Assembly: GCA_964401835.1 (NCBI GenBank) | Contig: CAYNZP010000001.1 | Location: 1-64,000, forward strand | Reading direction: 5' to 3' | Origin: CAYNZP01 sp964401835 | GTDB lineage: Bacteria > Planctomycetota > Phycisphaerae > SM23-33 | DNA: 64,000 nucleotides | Part shown: positions 36,045-44,414 of the stretch, in pieces | Numbering within the stretch: the first letter of the stretch is position 1 | Layout: each line of letters begins with the position of its first letter | The notes under the pieces: generated by a model | Database searches by the model: none | What the model was told of the DNA's origin: nothing | The model's input: only the letters and a program-made list of their open reading frames with translations | Program-made: the position numbers and the translations under genes

Positions 36045-36695
36045 ATGAAAAACACCACAAAAGTTTCGATCATCGCGTTATTGTTACTCACAGCCGCTCT
36101 TGGCGGCTGCGAGACGCTTGGGTATCTGTTCTACCTCGTCGCACCGGCAAGTTCCGGCGAAGAGGTCCATGCTGAATTCACCGGCCTGGCCGATAGCAAA
36201 GTAGCCATCGTTATTTATGCCGACGCGGAGACGCTTTACAACTATCCCTACATACAGCTCGAACTGTCTTCGCAAATTGCTGAGCAGCTTCGCAACAATG
36301 TCGAGGGCGTAACAATCGTCGATATCCGCCGTGTCATCAAATACCAGCAGGAAAACCTCTATTGGGAATCGATGGACAAGACTGAACTCGGAAAAGTCTT
36401 CACAGCGGACAACGTGCTGTTTGTGGCACTGGTGGAATTCTCCACACGAGAGCCGGGCAGCGTTAATCTTTACCGTGGCAGAGTAGCCGCCCAAGCTGGC
36501 ATTTACAATACATCGCTTCCTGAACGCCAAGCCCTCAAGTGGAATTGCGATAGCATGAGGATCGCATACCCCAGGGACGCAGCCATGGGCGAGCCGGGCG
36601 AGGACGATTCGAAAATTCTCTACGAAACGCAACGCGAATTCGCCGTATCGCTAGTTAAGAAATTCCATAACCACAAGGCCAAAGAAGACATATGA
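36045..36695 (+). CDS. hypothetical lipoprotein, first of a tandem pair
   Basis: 216 residues. The signal peptide ends in a lipobox (TAALGGC). The mature part has a nucleotide-hydrolase-free alpha/beta look: SKVAIVIYADAETLYNYPYIQLELSSQIAEQL, then TIVDIRRVIKYQQ, then FTADNVLFVALVEFSTREPG. This pattern parallels the next protein (KVLVFVDD..., ISYDRLMDL..., LGADVVLYVQIDKFSLKD), so the two are diverged paralogues. The fold resembles CsgG-like or LPS-assembly-lipoprotein-like domains but no family is certain. Its stop overlaps the next start by 4 bases (ATGA). Confidence 0.72.
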   Translation: MKNTTKVSIIALLLLTAALGGCETLGYLFYLVAPASSGEEVHAEFTGLADSKVAIVIYADAETLYNYPYIQLELSSQIAEQLRNNVEGVTIVDIRRVIKYQQENLYWESMDKTELGKVFTADNVLFVALVEFSTREPGSVNLYRGRVAAQAGIYNTSLPERQALKWNCDSMRIAYPRDAAMGEPGEDDSKILYETQREFAVSLVKKFHNHKAKEDI

Positions 36696-37345
36696 GATCA
36701 GTGAAGAAATTTTCCTGCCTGCCTCTTTTAGTCCTGCCGATAGTCGCGTGTCTCGGCTGCGGTGCCCCAATTGCCTGGCTGGTGGCACAGTTTGCACCAC
36801 CACAAAAAATAGAACCGGTTTACGAGTTTCCAAAAAACAAAAAGGTGCTGGTTTTCGTAGACGACCTTCTTAACCCGGTAAGCTACATCGCAGTCAAAAA
36901 TGACCTGACGAAAAAGCTCAACAGACAGCTCACTGAGCACGGCATCGTCAAAGACGTCATATCCTACGACAGGCTTATGGACCTAAAAGGCGCCATGCCG
37001 AAGTTTAATCAGCTGGCCATCAGTGAAGTGGGCAATAAGCTCGGAGCCGACGTGGTCCTGTATGTTCAGATAGACAAATTCTCGCTGAAAGATGACGAAG
37101 AAAGTCCACTGTGGCATGGTAACTTTGAGGCTACGATCCGAATGGTGGATGTCGACAAGGGCAGGCTTTGGCCCAAAGACCGCCCTTCCGGCTACCCGGT
37201 CGAGCCTGTGAAAACGCCGACCCAGGACAACCTCTCCACAACCTACGGCAGCGAGTTGGCCAGTCAGCTTGCAACAATGATGGCTGACAAGATCGCAAAA
37301 CTCTTCTACGAACACGAAGTCACGGTTCACACCGGCTGGGAATAA
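36692..37345 (+). CDS. hypothetical lipoprotein, second of a tandem pair
   Basis: 217 residues. The N terminus MRSVKKFSCLPLLVLPIVACLGCG is a lipoprotein signal with Cys at about residue 23. The mature sequence shares its domain layout with the preceding lipoprotein, with 'KVLVFVDDLL', 'DVISYDRLMDLKGAM' and 'LGADVVLYVQIDKFSL' at matching places. It is translationally coupled to the gene before it by the overlapping ATGA. A pyruvate kinase gene follows after 47 bases. Confidence 0.72.
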   Translation: MRSVKKFSCLPLLVLPIVACLGCGAPIAWLVAQFAPPQKIEPVYEFPKNKKVLVFVDDLLNPVSYIAVKNDLTKKLNRQLTEHGIVKDVISYDRLMDLKGAMPKFNQLAISEVGNKLGADVVLYVQIDKFSLKDDEESPLWHGNFEATIRMVDVDKGRLWPKDRPSGYPVEPVKTPTQDNLSTTYGSELASQLATMMADKIAKLFYEHEVTVHTGWE

Positions 37346-37392
37346 AGTTTCATACACTTCCATTACGCCATTGCGCTGTATAGAATTGCGCC

Positions 37393-38811
37393 ATGCTTAT
37401 CAGAACAAAAATAATCGCCACCCTCGGACCAGCCAGCAGCGACCTTGAGACAATTGGCGAGATGGCCGAGGCCGGCTGCGACATGTTCCGCGTCAACTTC
37501 TCTCATGGCCACCAGCAGCAGCGGTCTGAACTATTGGCGAACATACGAAAAGTCTCACAGGAAACTGGCGAACCACTGGGCATCCTTGCAGACCTTTGCG
37601 GGCCAAAAATCCGGGTAGGTGAAATAGACGGGGGCTCGGTCCTGCTTGCCCAAGGCCAAAGCGTTGCCCTGCAGCGAGAAGAAGTGTTGGGCCAGACTGA
37701 CAGGATATCCACAACCCTAGGCGAACTTGTCAGCGAAGTGCGAAAAGGTGAAAGCCTGCTTCTCGACGACGGTAAGATCAAGCTCAATGTAGCTGAACGT
37801 CTTAGCGACGAAGAAATTATCTGCGAGGTTATCCGTGGCGGCATACTGGCAAGCGGCAAGGGCGTTAACCTTCCGCATACCGATCTCACGCTTTCGGCTA
37901 TAACAGAAAAAGACCGGCGCGATATCGAATGGATAGCGAAAAACGATTTCGATTACGTAGCCCTGAGCTTCGTCCGCTCAGCAGACGATGTTAATGAACT
38001 TCGGGAACTGCTCAATGAGGCAGGGTGCGATGCGCACATCGTAGCGAAGATAGAAAAGCCGCAGGCTTTGGACAACATCGAGAGCCTCGTTGAAACGGCT
38101 GATGCGATAATGGTCGCTCGCGGCGATCTTGGCGTGGAGATGAACCTGCCGGCTGTGCCCGTAGCCCAAAAGAAGGTCGCACGCCTTTGTCAAAAAGCCG
38201 GCAAGCCCTGCATCATCGCAACGCAAATGCTCGAATCGATGACAAGTTTTCCTTCACCCACGCGGGCAGAGGTTTCCGACGTCGCAAATGCTGTTCTCGA
38301 CCACACCGACGCGGTCATGCTCTCCGGCGAGACAGCGGTCGGGAAGTTTCCCGTCTCATCGGTGCGAATGATGAACGAGATTGTGGCGGAGATACAGGCT
38401 TACGACGACCAGACAGCCACACCGACGAAAGTTCAATACGCTCCCGATCCAACGGTCGCAGCTTTGGCATCGTCGGTAAGGGAGATAATTGCCGCTGAGA
38501 AAATCTCTGCAGTCGCCGTACTTACAGAGACCGGCACGACAGCGAGAATGTTCGCTAAAAACCGCCTCCCCCTGCCGATTCTGGCAATTTCGCCAAATCA
38601 ACAGATAGTGCGGAGAATGTGTTTGTACTATGGTGTGCAGTCGCTACGGGCCGAAATTCCAGAGCATACCCGCGGCGTGCTGGATATCGCCGCCAGGTTC
38701 GCCTGCGAGAAAAAAATAGCCTGCAAGGGAGACAAGATGATCGTCGTCTCAGGCCGGCCACTCGGCAAGCCCGGCTCGACGAATACACTCGTAGTGCACC
38801 AGATTGCCTAG
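37393..38811 (+). CDS. pyk: pyruvate kinase
   Basis: Final ATP-yielding step of glycolysis. 472 residues. TKIIATLGPASS opens the chain, NFSHGH and LADLCGPKIRVG carry substrate-binding residues, the catalytic Lys region is IVAKIEKPQALDNIE, and VMVARGDLGVEM binds the metal. MLSGETAVGKFPVSSVRMM and the C-terminal allosteric-type domain complete the standard form. LADLCGPKIR replaces the more usual ALDTKGPEIR segment, as in several bacterial groups. Confidence 0.95.
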   Translation: MLIRTKIIATLGPASSDLETIGEMAEAGCDMFRVNFSHGHQQQRSELLANIRKVSQETGEPLGILADLCGPKIRVGEIDGGSVLLAQGQSVALQREEVLGQTDRISTTLGELVSEVRKGESLLLDDGKIKLNVAERLSDEEIICEVIRGGILASGKGVNLPHTDLTLSAITEKDRRDIEWIAKNDFDYVALSFVRSADDVNELRELLNEAGCDAHIVAKIEKPQALDNIESLVETADAIMVARGDLGVEMNLPAVPVAQKKVARLCQKAGKPCIIATQMLESMTSFPSPTRAEVSDVANAVLDHTDAVMLSGETAVGKFPVSSVRMMNEIVAEIQAYDDQTATPTKVQYAPDPTVAALASSVREIIAAEKISAVAVLTETGTTARMFAKNRLPLPILAISPNQQIVRRMCLYYGVQSLRAEIPEHTRGVLDIAARFACEKKIACKGDKMIVVSGRPLGKPGSTNTLVVHQIA

Positions 38812-38815
38812 TTGA

Positions 38816-39322
38816 TTAGAGCTCGATAAATTCCAGTAATCCGGTCTTCGTATCCAGTATAGCGAAGCTTGGCCCGCCCTTGCGTGAATGATGAAGCGCG
38901 CCGGGGTTTATGACACGCACCTTACCATGCATTTTATCGCTTCTGCGATGCGTATGCCCGCAACAGACATACGGAAACTGCTGGCCGTGAATCAGCTCAT
39001 CAAGGATTTTCTCATCATGGCCATGCGTAGCAACGAGGAATTCGCCATCACCTAAAGGCACTTCGACTACCTCCCAGTCCAGCCTTACCCCACACTTTTG
39101 GGCTGCTTCTATAAGGAGCTGCGGATGGCGGTCCATGTTGCCCAGAACCGCGTAAGTCGCCACGCCGGTTTTTCCGAGCATCTCTATACACTCAACAGCG
39201 CCGATATCTCCGCAATGAACTATCGCATCAACGCCGCGAGCGGCGAACAGGCTCAAAGCCAGTTTCAACCTCTTAGTCTTGCCGTGAGTTTCAGAAAGAA
39301 TACCTATCTTCATTACCGACAT
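38816..39322 (-). CDS. YfcE/MJ0936-type metallophosphoesterase
   Basis: 168 residues, the usual length for the small phosphodiesterase family. Conserved blocks are IVHCGDIG, AVLGNMD, VATHGHD and CCGHTHRR, with the closing RVINPGALHHSR typical of the group. The first metal motif, normally SDTHG, reads SETHG here, so an Asp ligand is replaced by Glu. The start is either the ATG at 39322 or the ATG three codons later. It converges with pyk, 4 bases apart. Confidence 0.88.
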   Translation of the reverse strand: MSVMKIGILSETHGKTKRLKLALSLFAARGVDAIVHCGDIGAVECIEMLGKTGVATYAVLGNMDRHPQLLIEAAQKCGVRLDWEVVEVPLGDGEFLVATHGHDEKILDELIHGQQFPYVCCGHTHRRSDKMHGKVRVINPGALHHSRKGGPSFAILDTKTGLLEFIEL

Positions 39323-39354
39323 TGTATTGGGTAGAGTGGAGAGATTAAAGACTT

Positions 39355-39939
39355 CTACAGCTTCAGGAAGTTTTCGAGCAGCTTATGGCCGATGTCGGTT
39401 AAGAAACTCTCGGGGTGGAACTGCACGCCTTCTGTCGGGTGTGTCTTCGAGCGGATGCCCATCAGTTCGTTCTGGTCGACGGTCCAAGCTGTCTCGTAAA
39501 AGTCCTCGTCGAGCCCGGACGGGTCGACGATAAGGCTGTGGTAGCGGGTTGCGGTCAGGGGGTTGGGCAGGTCTTTAAAAACGCCCTTTCCGTCGTGCTT
39601 GATCTCACTTGTTTTTCCGTGCATCAGGCGGCCAGCCCTTACAATCTTGCCGCCAAATACCTGGGCGATGGACTGATGGCCCAGGCAGACGCCGAGAATA
39701 GGTATCTTGCCATGAAAATGGCGGACAAAGTTGCAGCTCTCGCCGGCTTCGTTTGGAGTACACGGGCCGGGGGAAATTATCAGATGCGTCGGCTTGCACT
39801 CAGCTTCGACAGCTTCCGCCGTCGTTACATCGTTGCGGAAAACGCATATCTTCTCGAAAAACTCGCCCTTGCCAAGCTCGCCAATGCGCTGGACGAGGTT
39901 GTAGGTAAAGCTGTCGTAATTGTCCAATATAACGATCAT
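39355..39939 (-). CDS. trpG: anthranilate/aminodeoxychorismate synthase glutaminase subunit
   Basis: 194 residues from the ATG at 39939 (MIVILDNYDSFTYNLVQ). A class I glutamine amidotransferase that gives ammonia to TrpE or PabB. The nucleophile region is LGVCLGHQSIAQVFGG, ISPGPCTPNEAG forms the oxyanion site, and VQFHPESFLTD holds the His-Glu pair. TrpG and PabA cannot be told apart from sequence alone, and no trpE or pabB is in the window. It lies downstream of a small lipoprotein gene on the same strand. Confidence 0.93.
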   Translation of the reverse strand: MIVILDNYDSFTYNLVQRIGELGKGEFFEKICVFRNDVTTAEAVEAECKPTHLIISPGPCTPNEAGESCNFVRHFHGKIPILGVCLGHQSIAQVFGGKIVRAGRLMHGKTSEIKHDGKGVFKDLPNPLTATRYHSLIVDPSGLDEDFYETAWTVDQNELMGIRSKTHPTEGVQFHPESFLTDIGHKLLENFLKL

Positions 39940-39991
39940 GGGAAAGATACTATCGGCCCGAAGCCAACAGGTCAATATGGGTTTGAATAAC

Positions 39992-40447
39992 TTACGGAAC
40001 TGGGAAATCTTCAACCACCCAAAAGCCCTCGTCGCTACGGGCTACGATTATGGTCTCTTTGGGTGACTCGATGCGTTCATACATCTCGCCGACGTAATGG
40101 AAAAATAGTTTCACATCGAACTCATACCGGCCGTCCCTGGAACTTCGCCCGTTGGAAAGCTCGAAACCGGCGTGGCGAGGGTTTTCCTGCCCGACAATCG
40201 CCGCATGCAGCCGCACGTCGGGATATCTTCTTATCATCCCCTTGCCCATCAGCCGCCTTGCTGTGGTAATATTGCGATGTTTCCAGGCGTAGCAGAATTC
40301 ATCGGCAACCGCTACAGCGCCAAGATAGTCCTTGGTATAGGGGTTTTTCTTCTCGGCGGGCTTGGGCTGGGCAGACTTTTGCTGGGGCGACTGCTCGCAG
40401 CCAAGAAGTGCCGCACACAACAAAAAGCTTATGAGGAAAGTTTTCAT
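39992..40447 (-). CDS. hypothetical lipoprotein
   Basis: 151 residues. The signal peptide MKTFLISFLLCAALLGC ends in a lipobox, followed by a short Ser/Gln/Pro/Lys-rich linker. The mature domain (AVADEFCYAWKHRNITTARRLMG and later FFHYVGEMYERIESPKETIIVARSDEGFWVVEDFPVP) has an NTF2-like feel. No family is certain. It is 27 bases downstream of the NfuA-like gene and 52 bases before trpG, all on the minus strand. Confidence 0.7.
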   Translation of the reverse strand: MKTFLISFLLCAALLGCEQSPQQKSAQPKPAEKKNPYTKDYLGAVAVADEFCYAWKHRNITTARRLMGKGMIRRYPDVRLHAAIVGQENPRHAGFELSNGRSSRDGRYEFDVKLFFHYVGEMYERIESPKETIIVARSDEGFWVVEDFPVP

Positions 40448-40474
40448 TTCGTATCGGTGTCCTGAGGGCCTATC

Positions 40475-40720
40475 CTAATCAACAGCGACAACTTCCGAAA
40501 CCTCGGGCACCTTTTCCTTCAGGTGTCTTTCTACGCCCATCTTCAGCGTCATCTGCGCTGAGGGACACCCTTTGCAAGCGCCCTGAAGCCTGACAGATAC
40601 AACGCCGTCGTCAGCAACGCTCACGAGCTCGATGTCACCGCCGTCCTGTTGAAGCAGCGGGCGAATAGCCTCGATTACTTCCTGGACTTTTTCGTTAAGT
40701 GTTTTGCTCTCATCTGCCAT
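40475..40720 (-). CDS. NifU C-terminal-like iron-sulfur scaffold
   Basis: 81 residues from the ATG at 40720 (MADESKTLNEK), preceded by GAAGGA. It is the stand-alone NifU C-terminal domain type: IEAIRPLLQQDGGDIELVSV and the Fe-S-binding CxxC in GACKGCPSAQMTLKMGVE. Such proteins carry or deliver [4Fe-4S] clusters. The motif is intact. Confidence 0.93.
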   Translation of the reverse strand: MADESKTLNEKVQEVIEAIRPLLQQDGGDIELVSVADDGVVSVRLQGACKGCPSAQMTLKMGVERHLKEKVPEVSEVVAVD

Positions 40721-40911
40721 GTCTATTCCTTCAGTAAAGATGCAAAATATGCCAACCATTTCTGCGAGTCATTATAGGCCCAACGTACCAGCTAACAAGC
40801 AGATGTTAGCAAAGTTCTGCCAGTAAATTCCCGTTAAATTCGCAAAGGCTGCATAAAATAATGCTGAAGACTGTTCACTGCGGCTGGCCAGCCCGGAAAG
40901 GAGATATAAAA

Positions 40912-41646
40912 ATGCAAGCTAGGATCACACGTCGTGAAGCACTGAAACTGACAGCTGCGGGTACTCTACTTACAGCTGCGAAGGTCAGCGGGATGCAGGC
41001 AGGTTCGGCGGCCCCTGCACCAATCGAGAGAAATCTGGGAGCGTACAAAGACGGCCAATATATTCTGCCACCGCTGCCCTACGCCTTCGATGCACTGGAA
41101 CCCCTTTATGACAAACGGACATTAACCATTCACTACACGAAGCATCACGCAGGTTATGTCCGCGGGCTTAACAAAACTCTGGAAAAACTCGCCGCAGCTA
41201 GGCAGGTGGAAGATTTCAGTTCGATAAAGACCCTTTCGAGAGCACTGGCGTTTCATGGGTCAGGGCATGTGCTGCATACGCTTTTCTGGAATTCCATGAT
41301 CGCCGGGGGTTCGGAAGTTCCAGAGAGCCTAGCCTCTGCAATAAAAAGAGACTTCGGCAGCATAGAGGCAGCGAAGAAGCAATTCGTAGCGGCGACCAAA
41401 GCCGTCGAAGCCAGCGGCTGGGGGGTGTTGGCGTATGAACCGATAGCCTCCAAGCTGTTGATACTTCAGGCCGAGAAACATCAAAATCTTACCGTCTGGG
41501 GGGTTGTGCCGCTTTTGGTCTGCGATGTATGGGAGCACGCATATTACCTCCAGTTCGTAAACAATCGCGGAAAGTGGGTAGATAATTTCATGAAACTCGC
41601 CAATTGGAAATTCGCGGCAAAAAGGTTAAAACATGCTCAAAATTAG
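40912..41646 (+). CDS. Tat-exported Fe/Mn superoxide dismutase
   Basis: 244 residues from the ATG at 40912, with AAAGGAG 8 bases ahead. The N terminus MQARITRREALKLTAAGTLLTAA is a twin-arginine signal, so the enzyme is probably folded with its metal in the cytoplasm and exported. The dismutase core has the metal ligands in TIHYTKHHAGYV, LAFHGSGHVLHTLFW and VCDVWEHAYY. Known SODs of this family are mostly cytoplasmic. A small cupin gene follows 30 bases later. Confidence 0.92.
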   Translation: MQARITRREALKLTAAGTLLTAAKVSGMQAGSAAPAPIERNLGAYKDGQYILPPLPYAFDALEPLYDKRTLTIHYTKHHAGYVRGLNKTLEKLAAARQVEDFSSIKTLSRALAFHGSGHVLHTLFWNSMIAGGSEVPESLASAIKRDFGSIEAAKKQFVAATKAVEASGWGVLAYEPIASKLLILQAEKHQNLTVWGVVPLLVCDVWEHAYYLQFVNNRGKWVDNFMKLANWKFAAKRLKHAQN

Positions 41647-41676
41647 AAAATTTCACCTCAATGGAAAGGTTTGAAT

Positions 41677-41946
41677 ATGGCGAAAATCGTTATAACCAAA
41701 CCCGCCGAGGAAGACCTGAAGGAACTCGGCGTAGAAAATTGGCCTATCTGGACCTGCGGTGTTTCAAAGTTCGAGTGGCATTACGACCAGAAGGAAACGT
41801 GCTACATTTTGGCTGGGCAGGTTTCCGTAACCGCTGGCGATGATGAGGTATGCTTCGGGCCTGGAGATATGGTGATTTTTCCACGAGGCCTGGACTGCGT
41901 ATGGGATGTTGCGATGCCGGTAAGAAAACATTACAAGCTCGATTAA
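41677..41946 (+). CDS. small cupin-domain protein
   Basis: 89 residues from the ATG at 41677, with GGAAAGG ahead. IWTCGVSKFEWHYDQKETCYILAGQVSVTAGDDEVCFGPGDMVIFPRGLDCVWDV is a single cupin barrel of the DUF861/ureidoglycolate-hydrolase-like type (His and Glu metal ligands in EWHYDQKETCYIL). The substrate is unknown. It is probably cotranscribed with the superoxide dismutase and followed by a bidirectional terminator. Confidence 0.88.
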   Translation: MAKIVITKPAEEDLKELGVENWPIWTCGVSKFEWHYDQKETCYILAGQVSVTAGDDEVCFGPGDMVIFPRGLDCVWDVAMPVRKHYKLD

Positions 41947-41966
41947 ATTTTGTCTGCGCAAAAAAT

Positions 41967-41994
41967 AGTGCGGCTGTCAAGGAACAGCCGCACT
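41967..41994 (-). terminator. terminator between convergent cupin and small membrane protein genes
   Basis: AGTGCGGCTGT pairs perfectly with ACAGCCGCACT around a 6-base loop. The minus-strand reading is followed by ATTTTTTG, a full terminator for the 87-residue gene. The plus side has only a short T stretch. Confidence 0.75.
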
Positions 41995-42018
41995 AGCCTT
42001 TGAGGCTCAAAAAACGGT

Positions 42019-42282
42019 TCAACTTTTTTGTTCGTTGGAACTCGTCGCAACGCTACGTCTTGGACGAAACAGAAAAATCACAGCTCCGAAAAGTAGAACC
42101 GCTATTACAGCCCAGTCCATATGACCATCAGCTTCGACTGTTCCCAAATGATTGGAAACCGTCCCCTGCGCTTGAGAAGCTGAAGCATCAGACGTACTGG
42201 TGAAAAACTGAGAAACGAACAATAGAAACAAAATGCATACTGTTGCTACTATCGCAATGCGAAAGAGGTAAGACTTGTACAT
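42019..42282 (-). CDS. hypothetical two-pass small membrane protein
   Basis: 87 residues: an N-terminal hydrophobic helix (about 7-28), a Ser/Thr/Gln-rich loop of about 25 residues, and a second helix (MDWAVIAVLLFGAVIFLF) ending in an arginine-rich RPRR tail. Both termini should be cytoplasmic or the first helix may be a signal peptide; the C-terminal helix plus RPRR layout resembles sorting tails but lacks a PEP motif. It has its own promoter (42354-42381), a GGGAG ribosome-binding site and a terminator, so it is monocistronic. The family is unknown. Confidence 0.7.
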   Translation of the reverse strand: MYKSYLFRIAIVATVCILFLLFVSQFFTSTSDASASQAQGTVSNHLGTVEADGHMDWAVIAVLLFGAVIFLFRPRRSVATSSNEQKS

Positions 42283-42353
42283 CCCTCACTCTCCCTTCCT
42301 TAATTGAGGCTCCAATTGATACTTTTTTTCTTTCCCTCGCAGCTCGAGTACAA

Positions 42354-42381
42354 ATTTTATCACAATTTAGTTTTTTGTCAA
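42354..42381 (-). promoter_or_regulatory. sigma70-type promoter of the 87-residue membrane protein gene
   Basis: On the minus strand, TTGACA (42376-42381) is followed after 16 bp by TAAAAT (42354-42359). The leader is about 65 bases with an AAGGAAGGGAGA purine run just upstream of the start. Confidence 0.7.
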
Positions 42382-42483
42382 CGCCTAAACAATAACTCTT
42401 TTGATAATAAATGATTATCGCTAGAGAGCTGGATGAATAAAGACAACTTCTGGAATAGCCCAAAGACATTATCGGACGCTGCT

Positions 42484-43551
42484 CTAGTCAATCCAGCCCC
42501 CGCCCAAAAGCCTTTCACCATCATAGACCACCGCAGCCTGGCCGGGCGTTACAGCCTTGACCGGTTCGGTAAATTCCACTTCAAAACTATCATCGCCGGT
42601 CCTCGCAACCTTGCCCGCCTCACCCGAGTGGTTATACCGGATTTTCACATTCGCATCGAATTGTTCTGGCACATCAAAATGCCAATTTACCCGGGACGCC
42701 TCGAGACGATTCGTCTGAACTTCCTCAAGCGGACCTATAGTAACTGTCGCGGTTTCGGGATCTATCTTTGTCACATAGAGCGGAACACCAGCCGCCACTT
42801 TCAGGCCACGCCGCTGGCCGATTGTGAATCTGCCATAGCCTTCGTGCGTGCCAAGTATCTCGCCGGCAGAGTTGATTATGTTGCCTGGTTGAAGCGACTG
42901 TGGTGCTCTGCTTTTTAGCAGCTCGCGATAGTCATTATCCGCCACGAAGCAGATTTCCTGGCTGTCTGGCTTGTCGTGTACGTTGAGCCCGAGTTGATGC
43001 GCCTTTTGGCGAACCAGCCCTTTATCTTCAATTTCGCCAGTCGGCAGAAGGATTCGGCCGAGGTTTTTCCTGGCGATACCGAAAAGTGCATACGATTGAT
43101 CCTTCTCTATCGCCCTTCCGCGAAAGACCGCCGGCTGACCTTCAAAAGTGCCTACCCTGGCATGATGGCCGGTGGCTACGTAAGCGATTCCGAGCGAATC
43201 GGCGTGTTCAATAAGGCGGCCGAATTTAATCAGGCTGTTGCAGTGTATGCACGGGTTCGGGGTTCGCCCGAGAGAATACTCCGAGACGAAGTTATCTATT
43301 ATCTGTTCGAAAAAATCGGCTAGGCTCAGAACGAACAGGTCGATCCCTAATGCGTCAGCAACTCTGCGGGCGTCGGCTGCATCCTGCGGGCTGCAACAAC
43401 CCTGGCTGTCGCTGTCACGCTCTCCGGCAGTGCCGAGACACATAAACACACCGGTCACCTCATAGCCTGCCTCCAGCAAAAGGCTGGCGGCTACCGAAGA
43501 ATCCACGCCGCCGCTCATGGCGACTATTACTTTTTTACTTTTAGAACTCAT
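42484..43551 (-). CDS. mnmA: tRNA-specific 2-thiouridylase MnmA
   Basis: Thiolates U34 of Lys, Glu and Gln tRNAs. 355 residues. The PP-loop is VAMSGGVDSSVAA, the catalytic cysteines are in NPCIHCNSLIKFG and SQEICFV, and the C-terminal beta barrel carries GGGWI. The sequence upstream has a TATAAAAT box only about 11 bases before the ATG and no ribosome-binding site, so the mRNA may be nearly leaderless. Confidence 0.95.
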   Translation of the reverse strand: MSSKSKKVIVAMSGGVDSSVAASLLLEAGYEVTGVFMCLGTAGERDSDSQGCCSPQDAADARRVADALGIDLFVLSLADFFEQIIDNFVSEYSLGRTPNPCIHCNSLIKFGRLIEHADSLGIAYVATGHHARVGTFEGQPAVFRGRAIEKDQSYALFGIARKNLGRILLPTGEIEDKGLVRQKAHQLGLNVHDKPDSQEICFVADNDYRELLKSRAPQSLQPGNIINSAGEILGTHEGYGRFTIGQRRGLKVAAGVPLYVTKIDPETATVTIGPLEEVQTNRLEASRVNWHFDVPEQFDANVKIRYNHSGEAGKVARTGDDSFEVEFTEPVKAVTPGQAAVVYDGERLLGGGWID

Positions 43552-43581
43552 ACAAGCAATATTTTATACAAACCTGATAAA

Positions 43582-43610
43582 TTGACAAAACTGCCTTGGG
43601 CGATTCTACT
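43582..43610 (+). promoter_or_regulatory. promoter of the VTT-domain gene
   Basis: TTGACA (43582-43587), 17-bp spacer, TCTACT (43605-43610). Transcription from about 43617 would include the AAGGAG site at 43629-43634 but no AUG, GUG or UUG in the right frame before 43690. Confidence 0.5.
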
Positions 43611-43641
43611 GTCTGAGAGCTTGTAGTGAAGGAGAATAATA

Positions 43642-44361
43642 ATCGAAGCCCAAGAGACTAAAACCAGAACGTCCTGCCTGCGTTGCGAAATGTCGATAGA
43701 TTCCGACATTGAATATTGCAATCACTGCGGCGCGAAGGTAGGCCCGCACAAGAAAGTTGCATGGTGGCACCTGCACAGAAAACTCTACGACTGGGTCCTG
43801 CATTTCGCCAACCACAAGCATTCCTCGACAGCTATGTTTTGTCTGAGTTTTGCGGAGAGCAGCTTTTTCCCCGTCCCACCGGATGTCCTGCTCATGCCAT
43901 TGGTGCTTGGCAACAGGAAGAAATGGCTTCACTTTGCGTTTATTTGCAGCCTAGCCAGTATCGTCGGTGGCGTTGCGGGATATTTTATTGGTCTTTACGT
44001 ATGGGAGGCTGGTGTTAATACATTTTTCTATAACTACATGCCGGGATTTACGGAGGATAAATTCCAACAGGTTTCGGACGCATACGATAAATGGAATTTC
44101 GCGGTGGTCTTCACTGCCGGGTTTACTCCTTTGCCGTTTAAGCTGATAACTATAACAGCCGGTGTATTTAAGATTAATTTCGCAATCTTCGTAATCGCAG
44201 CGACAGTGAGTCGATCGGCGCGTTTTTTCCTGGTTGCAGGGCTGATGCGGGCTTTTGGGGCGAAGATAACGCCATTTATTGACAAATACTTCAATTGGCT
44301 GGCGCTGCTGTTTGCGGCCCTGCTTATCGGTGGTTTTGCTGTCATAAAATACATGCACTAA
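43642..44361 (+). CDS. VTT/DedA-like membrane protein with N-terminal zinc ribbon, likely AUC start
   Basis: 239 residues if translation begins at the ATC at 43642. That codon is 7 bases after a full AAGGAG site, and an in-frame TGA lies 13 bases further upstream. The first ATG is at 43690, but starting there would remove half of a zinc ribbon: the frame reads SCLRCEMSIDSDIEYCNHCGAK, a complete CxxC...CxxC pair. The rest is a VTT-domain membrane protein (SSFFPVPPDVLLMPLVLG, TAGFTPLPFKLITITAGVF) with about five hydrophobic segments, close to YqaA-type DedA relatives. Such proteins act in lipid or membrane homeostasis. Confidence 0.75.
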   Translation: MEAQETKTRTSCLRCEMSIDSDIEYCNHCGAKVGPHKKVAWWHLHRKLYDWVLHFANHKHSSTAMFCLSFAESSFFPVPPDVLLMPLVLGNRKKWLHFAFICSLASIVGGVAGYFIGLYVWEAGVNTFFYNYMPGFTEDKFQQVSDAYDKWNFAVVFTAGFTPLPFKLITITAGVFKINFAIFVIAATVSRSARFFLVAGLMRAFGAKITPFIDKYFNWLALLFAALLIGGFAVIKYMH

Positions 44362-44414
44362 ACACTGGAAAAGTTGCCTCGGCGAGTCGCGCGGCGCGGT
44401 AGGATTATTATGCT

